Origin: Cannabis sativa
Lineage: Eukaryota; Streptophyta; Magnoliopsida; Rosales; Cannabaceae
Direction of reading: 5' to 3'
Assembly (NCBI RefSeq): GCF_029168945.1
Contig: NC_083604.1
Location: 30,003,686-30,067,685, forward strand
Length of the DNA stretch: 64,000 bases
In this document: positions 23,390 to 33,477 of the stretch, piece after piece
Position numbering within the stretch: position 1 is the stretch's first letter
Layout of the letters: each line of letters starts with the position of its first letter
Notes under the pieces: model-generated
The model's database searches: none
Seen by the model: only the letters and a program-made list of their open reading frames with translations
Told to the model about the DNA's origin: nothing
Program-made: the position numbers and the translations under genes

Positions 23390-25096
23390 ATGGTTTTGTT
23401 CGTTTACAAGGAGGCTCTTTTAAGCACTAATCAACTTGATTCTTCGTTGCCCAGTGTTGTTGTTTCTATTTTGCAGGAATTTGAGGATGTGTTTCTCGAG
23501 GAGGTACCACATGGTGTGCCACCTATTCGAGAAAGAGAACATAAAATTGATTTTATTCCAGGTGCGTCAATCCCAAACCGCCCAGCATATAGAACTAATC
23601 CTGATGAAACCAAAGAAATACAAAGGGAAGTTGAAGGATTGATGAACAAAGGGCATGTGAGAGAAAGCATGAGCCCTTGTGTGGTTCTAGTAATTCTCGT
23701 TCCTAAGAAGGATGGAACATGGAGGATGTGTGTTGACTGTCGAGCCATCAACAACATAACGGTAAAATATCGACATCCCATTCCTCGTTTAGATGATATG
23801 TTAGATGAGTTCCATGGTTCTTGTGTGTTTTCTAAGATTGATCTTAAGAGTGGGTATCATCAAATACGTATGAAAGTAGGAGATGAGTGGAAAACTGCAT
23901 TTAAAACTAAACATGGATTGTATGAATGGTTAGTCATGCCTTTTGGACTAACTAATGCACCTAGCACTTTCATGCGATTAATGAATCATGTTTTGTGTGC
24001 TTTCATTGGAAAATATGTTGCTGTGTATTTTGATGATATTCTAATTTGTAGAAAGAGTTTGCATGATCACGCTTCACATTTGCAATCAGTTTTGGATGTG
24101 CTTTGAAAACATAAACTATATGTTAACCTTAGTAAATGCACTTTTTGCACCGATAAGATTGTTTTCCTAGGATTTGTTGTGAGTGCTACAGGTATTGAGG
24201 TTGATGAAGAAAAGATCAAAGCCATCCAAGAGTGGCCAACCCCCTCAACTATAGGTCATGTTCGAAGTTTTCATGGCCTTGCTAGTTTTTACAGGAGGTT
24301 TGTGAAGGATTTCACTACCATCGCAGCACCGCTTACAGAAGTTATCAAAAAGAATGTTGCTTTTGAATGGGGTGAAGCACAAGAGGAGGCATTTCAACTG
24401 CTTAAACACAAGCTTACTAACGCCCCAATACTCGCTTTACCTAATTTTTCTAACACATTTAAAATTGAATGTGATGCTTCTGGTATAGGTATTGGCGTTG
24501 TTCTTATGCAGGAAGGGACACCCCTTGCATACTTTATTGAAAAGCTAGGTGGGGCTGAACTTAATTACCCCACCTATGATAAAGAGTTGTATGCCCTGGT
24601 GCGAGCTTTAGAAACATGGCAAGACTATTTGTGGCCCAAAGAATTTGTGATTCACACAGATCATGAATCCCATAAACATTTGAAGGGGCAACACAAGTTC
24701 AACAGGAGACATGCACGATGGGTTGAGTATATTGAAACATTTCCATATGTCATTCAGTATAAACAAGGTAAGGAGAATGTGGTTACCGATGCCCTTTCAC
24801 ACAAGTATGCCTTAATCTCTACTCTTGATGCTAAATTACTTGGTTTTGAACATATTAAGGAGCTTTATCCTGATGACCATGATTTTGGGGAGATTTATTG
24901 TGCATGTGAAAAATCTGGTGAAGGTAAGTTTTATAGGCATGAGGGTTTCTTGTTTAGGGAGCATAGGTTGTGTGTGCCTAATTGTTCTTTACGAGATTTG
25001 TTAGTTCGGGAATTCCATGGAGGAGGGCTTATGGGACATTTTGGAGTTGCTAAAACCTTAGTTATATTACAAGAACACTTCTTTTGGCCCCACATC
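23390..25096 (+). pseudogene. CRM-like reverse transcriptase, RNase H and integrase start
   Basis: The frame from 23390 gives the reverse transcriptase: DFIPGASIPNRPAYR, WRMCVDCRAINNITVKYR, FSKIDLKSGYHQIRM, PFGLTNAPSTFMRLMN and the catalytic YFDDI near residue 213. A TGA at 24104-24106 interrupts it, where an Arg codon CGA is expected before the KHKLYVN stretch. The same frame then continues through the connection ([23 protein letters not shown]) and RNase H with its acidic residues (ECDAS, KELYAL, HTDHES, VTDALS). It reaches the integrase zinc-finger histidines ([11 protein letters not shown]) and stops at HFFWPH, where element B begins at about 25096. Confidence 0.88.
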
Positions 25097-25452
25097 TGCG
25101 CGCGCAGGGAAGGTGATCTGCCGAGTTTCCTCGACGCTGGGAGGCTGCCAGCAGCCCCTCCGCGCGCGTGGGTAGGGTGATCACCACCCAGATTTTTCCC
25201 GATTTTCAAAAATTCATAACTAATTCAAATTAAATCGAAATCGAGTTCTGTAAAAAAGTAAATTGCTTAAAATTTTCCAAACTATCCAATAAAAATAATT
25301 CCAGATACAGACAATCAATTATTTTTCCCAGAATTCACAAACATCAATCAAACATCAATATGACACATCATGAAACCATCCAAATCAGAAGCAAATCGTT
25401 TTAAGTCCAAATTTCTTACAAGCAAATCAATTACCATGGCTCTGATACAAGT
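25096..25452 (-). repeat. Extra partial leader of element B with primer site
   Basis: This stretch duplicates 33121-33477 base for base apart from a handful of changes. It contains a primer-site copy (rc of about 25435-25450) and the GC-rich hairpin region with GGCTGC-CA-GCAGCC at 25143-25156. Its left edge abuts CRM-like integrase codons at CCCACAT. It marks the start of a second, truncated internal region. Confidence 0.9.
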
Positions 25453-27381
25453 TGTTGGAATTATATTTATCCAGGATCTTAGATCTACTCACAAGTATGT
25501 TGATTTAACAACCTAATATTGAACTTCTAAAACGATGAACTAAACACATAAAAGTTAAGAATAACTTACAGTGATTGCAGCGGAATTAATGTCTCCTTCC
25601 ACTCAGATCTCTAACCCTTGATTCCTGTCTGTAGCAAAGTATAATCAAGATCTGGGCCCGAAAGTTCTTCAGTTGGATGTGATCCTTCACAGTCTTCCAA
25701 ACTATAATGAGGTACTGAGTGATGTGTGTGGGCACTTCTCTCTCACTAGGAATTTCGAAATCTCTCTCTTGTTTTCTCTCTTGATTTCGTGTGATACAAT
25801 GCAGAGCAAAGCTTTTTCTAAGCACAAGAAGAGTAGAGAGGGGGCGGCTATAAATAGGAAAAGGGAAGAGCACAACTTTCCAAATAAACAATCTCCTCTT
25901 TTACTGTGTAATTGAATAACTGCCTTATTTAGTGTGATTCACCACTTTCCTATTTAGGCTAGGCTTTGATTAGCAATTATATGGCAATTTAAATTGAAAA
26001 TAATAATTGGGAAACATGCAAGCATGTGGCCGGCCATGGTGTGAATGGGCCTCACATGGATTTTGCAGTTTCCTCAATTTTATTTCTATTTCTCCAAAAA
26101 TGCCATTTTTCCAATTCTAATCATTTAAATGCCAAAACTAATTATTTAATAACTAAAATAGATTATTAAATAATATTGCCATTTAAAATAATTATTAATT
26201 TAGACATGCAAAGTCTCATAATTAATAATTAAACCTAGAAACCCTTTTATTTACAATTTCATTCTTAAACTGTGAGAATTCACAAATTAGACATAGTCTA
26301 ACTTTTAGAATTATAATTGATAAATCAATTATAGAGTCTTACAAACAGTATAGTCTCAACTAGAATGAGGACCATGGATCTATATACTGATCTTCCAATA
26401 AGTTGAACCGATTTACCAAGTAAATCCCTAACTTATTAATTCCTCGTTGAATCCACTCTTAGAACTTGGAATTGCACTCTCAGACTTATATAGAGCATAT
26501 CATATGTTTCACGATATCAATATGCTATCTCATTTAACCATTGTTATAATCTTAATGTGATTTAGGGATCCTCTATATATATGATTTACATCGAGATGGG
26601 ACCAATTTACCGTTTACACCCCTCAATGTATTTTGCCCATTTGAACACTTAGTTACATGTAAATGATGTTTTAGTGATCTAATATATAGTCACTGAAACA
26701 AGAGCTCATCCATTTACTTCTGTTTAACTAAGCTCAAAAGGAATCATCACTTTACTTCTATACACCAGTAGAAGCTATAGATTTCCATATTTATGTTTAG
26801 CACTCCCATTCAGTTATGCTATCATGTTCCCAAAATATATGTGTTATCTTGACCCAAAGGTAGGCTTTAACTAATAAATCAAAGAACAAGAATAGCACTC
26901 CTGAGATTGAGCCTAAGCATATCAGGATTTAGATTCTCTTAATCTAAGATCAACTTCTGACATTGACTTGGAAAGATACAACGGTAAGTTTACAATATCT
27001 TTAACCAAGTTCAATATCGGTCCAGTCCAATGCATACTCCATACATTCGAAACCAGTATACTTTGCCAATGTTCTGAAAAGAACATAACACTTTCTCCAA
27101 GTGTAAGTATACTTCATCGCTGATTATCACATCAGTGTAAATCCAAAACACTGATGAACAGGGACCAAATCTTTTGAATCATATAATCACAATCACATTC
27201 CACTGTATTGACGATACTGTAATTGTGAATAACTATATGTTCTGGATTTAACTGATTTTGTGCATATATCAAGTATATATATTAAACCATAAACATGTAA
27301 CATACATGTAATCATAATTCACTTCTAAATTGATAACTAATCAGATTGTAATGAGTTTTATTTAGGGCATAAAATCCAACA
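25453..27381 (-). repeat. Left LTR of element B
   Basis: This 1929-bp LTR starts TGTTGGAATTATATTTATCC and ends AAAATCCAACA on the plus strand. It matches 33478-35407 nearly perfectly. A TATTTATAG box in element sense lies at about 25848-25857. A purine tract (GCAAGTGGGACTT in element sense) follows at about 27382-27394. Confidence 0.92.
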
Positions 27382-27429
27382 AAGTCCCACTTGCACTAAC
27401 ATAAAACAAGTTGTGCATTACAGTCAATC

Positions 27430-28800
27430 TTTTGTCTTGATCCTCTGATCAAGTGTAGTATATTTGAATCCACCCATATGTCTGGAACCAGGTTCATAAG
27501 ACTCATGAAACCTCCCTAACTTATGCTTTACTCATCAAGGGATACTGAAATCCTTACTGCCCATTAAGTACATCTAAACAACCAGAAGACATATCTCTCA
27601 AATTTTAAAATTTGGAATTGAGATAATGCAGTGTAGAATTTTCTTCAGTAAAATAACTTTCTGGTAATTTTGAATTTACAAAGTTATATCTTCTCTGATG
27701 AAGCTTGAATTATTATAGATGGGTTTTAACACTCTTCTATAATGATTCCTCCACCCCCAGAGTAACCACCATCTGACAATTTTTTAATGAGTCGGTGTGC
27801 ATATCAGGATCACTAATGCATAGTTCCTTAATAACATATACGTCACTTTTGTAAATCTTTCTTGATTGTCCCCTAATGTTCCCCATTTGATTATATCTCA
27901 GATGGCTCCCACTCAATAGCAGATGTCTGGTTAGAAACTTTTAACCTTTTACTATTGTTTCTGAGAACATCTCATTGTGACTTATTATCTTAAGCTGAAA
28001 CTGTAAGTTTCTTTAAGACTAGGTCAACAACGTAGCAGTCTAGTATTTGAAGTGTAAAATACTTGCTAGAGATTTAAGCAATCAAATCAAGATACCATAA
28101 AATGTTATGAGGAATAGACATCTTGAATCAAGTCTTTCGAATAGACTATGCAAAAATTCTTCTATCTTACTCTCATAATTCTAATAAGTTATTTCTATCC
28201 ATGTGAATGGTTAGACTTGTGTTTATCAGAGGTGTTCTTAAGTTCCTATCACAATTATCAACCAAACGAAGATGGGTAAAGAATTTTAATATTCTCCCAC
28301 TCAACCAAGGTATTGTGATACATTATCAAAGAACTTTAATGGTATCAATAACTATTACAACAGTAAATTTAAACTGGAACATATAATCAAGATCAAGGAT
28401 TTATTCTGATAATAGCTAATTTATTATATTATTTCCATGTTTAAAATTATGTGTCACAAAGGGTACTGTAGAATGAAGTCCACCCCTAAGTTTATAGAGA
28501 TTATGGTCCACCCCTAAAGGTTGTAAATCTCTAAGTGTGATAGAGAGTCTGTGGAGTTGAATATAATCCAGAGTTCATTAGATATAAAAGATCGTTTGAA
28601 CTGCATATTATTCTTAACTTTTCTCCACCCCTATCAGATCAAAAGATCTTTTTATTAAACAAATTCTCAAATAATTGTTTTTGGAACTAACAATTATTCA
28701 TAAACATAGAAATAATTTCTAGTGTTTATGTAGTAATAACTCTGTAAGGAGTTTAAATACCTTTTGAATTTGTATGAATAATAAAAACACATACACATGC
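27430..28800 (-). pseudogene. Copia pol remnants in element B
   Basis: The segment corresponds to the pol fragments in D and A: a SDRGGE-like remnant near 28618-28642 (minus strand GATCTGATAGGGGTGGAG), a linker equivalent near 28295-28320, and a reverse transcriptase end near 27895-27930 (next to the CTCCCACTCAATAGC landmark). No continuous frame longer than a few dozen codons matches. The same parts are missing as in A and D, notably the reverse transcriptase core. Confidence 0.5.
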
Positions 28801-29167
28801 AAACATAATAAATATAATAATTGGTAATAGATAAGATAAAGTACTGAAGCTCAGCTCATAAATTGCAATATAATTGAAAAGGATACTTTATTATAGACCA
28901 AAACATTGTTTGCAATATTATGAGAACCAAACAGGGAATTAAGATCCCAAAACTTGAAATCCAAATTGTTTGAAAAACTAAACAATTAATTCAAATGAAA
29001 GAGCTTCTTCTTTATTGTAGACAATCTCCATCCACCATCCAGCTTTCGAATCCAACTCGCTAAGACAGCACCCGAGTTTAAGAAGCTTTAGCTATAAGAA
29101 GAATAATAAACAAGGTTAGTAGTCCAGAATTAATAATCCAAAAGGATAATAATTCACTAAAAACACA

Positions 29168-30040
29168 TCAGTTTATAAAGAAAATACCTTGTTTCTTTGC
29201 GAGATACTTAGGACATTGGGATTTCCAATGGCCTTTCTCATTGCAGTAGAAACACTTTCCTTTTGGTGTATTACCAGAAGCTCTAGCATTTTTGTTCTTA
29301 GCTGCATTCGCAGCTTGAGCTCGCTTCTTGGCATTTTCCCACTTCTTCTTATGATTTGATTTAGAAGTAGAAGCAACAAGTGCCTCAGGATTACTTGTCT
29401 TATTACCATTTCCAGAATACTGAGGTTTATTCCCTCTTTTCTTGGGACCTCCAATCAAATTTTCATATGTCTTAAGGTCATTGACTAAAGTATGAAACTC
29501 TTGTTCCTTCTTATTCATGACATAATTTGATGTGTAGGGCAGAAAATCTGGAGTCAGGCTATTCAAGATGAGACTCACTTGAGTAGTCTGATCCATTTCA
29601 GCACCATGATTCTGGGCTTCCTGGAAATAACTAGCCATCTGGAGAAGGTGATCACGCACATTCTGATGGGGTTCCATCCGTGCGTTGATGAATTTCTTAG
29701 TCGCGTCAAAACGAGACTGGATAGATGCCATACCGAATAGCTCAGTTAACTGCGTCATGATTTCTGCAGCCGTGACAGTGTTTGCAAACCTTGTTTTCAA
29801 GGTGTCAACCATGCTGGAAAGTATGAAGTAACGAGCTTTATTGTTAGCATTATGCCAACGCTCGAACTTCTCTTTCACAGTTTTGGTTGCATTGTCACTT
29901 GGCTGCTCAGGGGACGGCACAGTCAACACAAACGAGGCACTTTCACCTATGAGAGCAATATGAATGTTCTCTCTCCACTTTGGGAAGTTAGACCCATTTA
30001 GCTTATTTTCAGTTAAGAGTGACAACATGGGATTTAACAT
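29168..30040 (-). CDS. Copia-type Gag (290 aa)
   Basis: An uninterrupted ORF starts at the ATG ending at 30040. It encodes a copia Gag: an N-terminal LNGSNFPKWRENI segment typical of copia Gags, the helical Gag core to about residue 190 (including SNYVMNKKEQEF), a Lys-rich linker, and a CX2CX4HX4C zinc knuckle (CFYCNEKGHWKSQC, residues 263-276). It stops 14 residues after the knuckle. Autonomous copia elements usually continue in frame to protease and integrase. Gag assembles the particle and packages RNA. It is the only undamaged long retroelement gene in the window, so it may still be made. The sequence ACAAG/GTATTT at its 3' end could be a splice donor. Confidence 0.88.
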   Translation of the reverse strand: MLNPMLSLLTENKLNGSNFPKWRENIHIALIGESASFVLTVPSPEQPSDNATKTVKEKFERWHNANNKARYFILSSMVDTLKTRFANTVTAAEIMTQLTELFGMASIQSRFDATKKFINARMEPHQNVRDHLLQMASYFQEAQNHGAEMDQTTQVSLILNSLTPDFLPYTSNYVMNKKEQEFHTLVNDLKTYENLIGGPKKRGNKPQYSGNGNKTSNPEALVASTSKSNHKKKWENAKKRAQAANAAKNKNARASGNTPKGKCFYCNEKGHWKSQCPKYLAKKQGIFFIN

Positions 30041-30174
30041 TGCAATTCAGAATACTACAAGATAACACATAGATATCAATTATGGTTTATCACAAAATCT
30101 TATTTAGAAATTATTAGCACGCAGCAAGTAGGAATGATTAGAGAAAATACAAAAAAAATTCAATCCTAAATAAT
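30041..30174. other. Region just upstream of element B gag
   Basis: About 130 bp separate the gag ATG from the conserved block. No ORF or motif stands out. The corresponding stretch in A (17630-17765) aligns partly, sharing AGCAAGTAGGAATGA, although A has no gag below it. Confidence 0.6.
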
Positions 30175-30558
30175 TTCCAAGGTTTTCAACAAACTGATAT
30201 CAGTGTCCCGTTTAGGCGAGAGTCAAAGCTATCATCCATTGAATAGAGTTGTCAGCTCATCTAGAATGGCAAACATTCTAACAACCTTTTATTCGATCGA
30301 AAAGAGAATCCGACGTTGTCCCGTTTAGGCGAGAGTCAAGGTCATTCTTATTTCATGAGCTTCTACCATCGTTTCATATGTTTGTAAGTCTTATACAGTA
30401 CCCACCATTAGGGTGATCAATACCAATATAAAACACTTACAAACATACTTATCTTTTGAGATTAAACGGCGCTAACTTGCTAATGAACGTTCCTCCATTA
30501 GGGAGGATTACTCACTAAAACAATAGCTATGTAAAACCAACAATGGAGATCGAATATC
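30175..30558 (-). other. Conserved noncoding block in leader of element B, with repeated stem-loops
   Basis: This is the counterpart of 17765-18143 in A. It carries CACC-ATTAG-GGTG at 30403-30415, TCCTCC-ATTAG-GGAGGA at 30491-30507, and two CCCGTTTAGGCGAGAGTCAA copies near 30207 and 30320. It ends about 430 bp and begins about 130 bp upstream of the gag start in element sense. The 88 bp at 30471-30558 are identical to A. A cis-acting RNA function is inferred from conservation and stem-loops only. Confidence 0.7.
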
Positions 30559-33120
30559 TTAAAATAATAAAGCTCATTATTTAAAATTTTATTTTCTTCT
30601 ATTATTTATTTATTTTAAATCTATATATTTATTTATCAAATTTTAAATTTAGAATAGAATGTAAATAAAAAATTTAATTTAATATCTGTAAAATTAAACT
30701 TAGATGGTTAAGAAAATAAAATGAATTATTTCCATCTTAGTGTTAATTTTCCAACAAATATTAAGAAAATTACTTAATTTAAGTTGTATTAAGTTAAATT
30801 AATCTGCAACTCAAATTAAAATTTTCTACAAATATATATATATTGTATTTCCAAAAATATATAATTTTCGAAATACATTAAAATAAATCAAACTTTACTT
30901 AGAAAAAATACTTCAAGCAAAAATATTATCTATCTAGATTTTCTTAACTAATTAATCCAATTTCTAATAATATATTTCAGATCCTTTATTTTAAATTAAT
31001 CATTAAATGAAAAGATCATTGATTTAAGTTGATTCAAAATTAATTAAAATAATTAATTTACAACTTCAATCTATCTTTCAAGATAAATTCAAAATTATCT
31101 CGCATAATTAAATGCAATTTTGAAAAAATGATTAATAAAATAAATAAAATATATTTTGAAAATTATTCAAATTTAGGTTGTTATGGAAATACCCAACTTA
31201 AAATAATTTTCTTATTTAATTAAATATCATGAAAATAACAATATCTAAGTATCATTATGAAAATCAACTTAGATATTTAATTTTCAATTTAATTAAATGT
31301 ATTAAATTCAGGAGATAAATAATTAAGTATAGAGATGGCTTAATCATTAATTTCCAATTTAATACAAGGAAAAATATCCTTAATTGAATTGTACCAAAAT
31401 TAATTATTAAACAATTAATTTCACAATCAATGATATTAACCTATATTAGAAATAATAATTAGTATAGAATTAATATCTAGAAAATATCTCAATTCTACTA
31501 GGTATCTTTTCAAGATTTGGAAAATATCTGATTTAAGTTATTATAGAAAGAATCTATAAATTACAAACTTAAAATTTTCCAAACAGAATTTAATTAAATA
31601 TCAAAATTAGGTGGTAACTACCTAATTTAAAGATATTCCCCTTTTTAAGTTTAAAACCAACTTAAAATAATATCTTTTAAGAATCTTCAATAACTAATTC
31701 CTAGAATTCCTCACCTTAATATTATTATGAAAATATATTCAAATTTAAGTTAAAAGGAAAAATTAGTAATTACTAATTCATAACTTAGATAAGAATATTT
31801 AATGAAATAAAGTAAGTTTCAGAAAGAATCTAGTTAGTTAAAATTCTTTATTTAATTAAATACAAGAAAAATACAAATAGTTTATCTAGAAATTAAATTC
31901 ATTAAACTATGTTTTTCTTAAATTAATTTCGAAGAAATTAATTATGTTGCTATTCAATTTTATTAGGTCAAACTAGTATAATTAACCTAGCACAGTTATC
32001 CAAATCAGGCAAATGGGCCTTCACAATTGGGGTTGTTCATGTGAGGGGGGTTGGGTCCAGTATGTCGCACCCACTTCTAAGGCTCCCAACTCTCACACAA
32101 GGCCCAAAAGAGAGGAATTTAACCTTAAAATGAACAACTGTTATTAATTGAATAGGCCCATTAACTAAATGAGCCTAAATAAAATCTATCAGGTTATGAC
32201 ATTTTATTTAGCAACAACAACCTATATGTATCTATAATAGAAATTAAACATATAGGCTCACACAGGCACACAGATTTGGATGGATCCTATCATGTTACTA
32301 GGTCATACACAGATGAAAGAACTTTGTAAAAATTACCTGTTACAAATTATCTACTTGATCTATCATCAATTGAACCATGCGTTAAAATCAGATCAATTGA
32401 TCTGTCAACAAGTTAACCCTGGCAATTTAGATCAAGTAATAATAGGTTTTAGGAAACTTACAAACAATCTAAAACACATACTCCTGCAACAAGGTTAGAT
32501 TTGGATAGTTGGATGTAGGATTTATTTAATTTTAAACATGTATTTCGAAATATAAAATTAAAATTAAACCTACCATTTTGAAAAATTAGGTTTTGGGTAA
32601 CTTAAATATCATTTCAAAATTAAATTGCTAACTTTCCTTTTAAATTTCATGTTATTTAATAAATCAAATAATAAAATAAAAAATGGTAAATACATACCCT
32701 TTTCTTATTTTACAATTTAATTTAATTAAAAAATAACAAAATTTAAAAATTAACAAAAATACCTTATTTCCACTTTTAAAATTATCATGATTATTTTGAT
32801 CTTATTTTAATTAAGGTCAAGTTACCAAAAAAAATAATATCTGACCTTAAAAAAAATAAAATAATCAAATTTTAAAGGAAATAAGAAAAGAGGTAAGCAA
32901 AAACTTGATTTTTCTTATTTTCAAAATCAAATTACACTAATATCTAAAATTAATTTTAAAAATTAAAATTAATTTATTTCTGATAATTAGATTTGAAATT
33001 TGAAAAACAAAAATCAACATACAAAACTACACAAAAAATCGAAATTTAATTCCATGAAATAGCATGAAAAATCGAAGAAAACGAAGGAAAATAGCACACA
33101 GTAAGGATGGTATGCACCAT
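30559..33120. other. AT-rich untranslated leader of element B
   Basis: About 2.5 kb of AT-rich sequence has no supported gene. The GC-richer island at about 32005-32110 matches 19370-19460 in A. Short ORFs here have no recognisable domain and are not conserved with A. Together with the conserved block, the distance from primer site to gag is about 3.4 kb, unusually long for a copia element. Confidence 0.7.
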
Positions 33121-33215
33121 CCGCGCGCGTAGGGAAGGTGATCTGCCGAGTTTCCTCGGCGCTGGGAGGCTGCCAGCAGCCCTTCCGCGCGCGTGGGTAG
33201 GGTGATCACCACCCA
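33121..33215 (-). other. GC-rich hairpin cluster near the primer site of element B
   Basis: In an AT-rich leader this island contains CCGAG-TTTC-CTCGG (33146-33159), GGCTGC-CA-GCAGCC (33168-33181) and the palindrome GGTGATCACC near 33202-33211. It also has two direct repeats beginning CGCGCGCGT. It lies about 250-340 bp from the primer site. It could be an RNA dimerisation or packaging structure, an inference only. Confidence 0.6.
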
Positions 33216-33461
33216 GATTTTTCCCGATTTTCAAAAATTCATAACTAATTCAAATTAAATCGAAATCGAGTTCTGTAAAAAAGTAAATTGCTTAAAATTT
33301 TCCAAACTATCCAATAAAAAGAATTCCAAATACAGACAATTAATTATTTTTCCCAGAATTAACAAACATCAATCAAACATCAATATGACACATCATGAAA
33401 CCATCCAAATCAGAAGCAAATCGTTTTAAGTCCAAATTTCTTACAAGCAAATCAATTACCA

Positions 33462-33475
33462 TGGCTCTGATACCA
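33462..33475 (-). other. Primer binding site of element B
   Basis: In element sense the sequence two bases after the 5' LTR is TGGTATCAGAGCCATGG, the common plant site complementary to the 3' end of initiator methionine tRNA. The second copy near 25435-25450 has TTGTATCAGAGCC, one base changed. Confidence 0.85.
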
Positions 33476-33477
33476 GT

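Noticed and set aside
25673..25915. Plus-strand ORF of 80 codons, repeated at 33698-33916
   Set aside because: It recurs only because the LTR is duplicated and runs antisense to the LTR promoter region; no domain.
33027..33234. Overlapping minus-strand ORFs of about 60 codons in the GC-rich hairpin island, with a third copy at 24931-25209
   Set aside because: They reflect the base composition of the island; the third copy extends into integrase sequence by chance.
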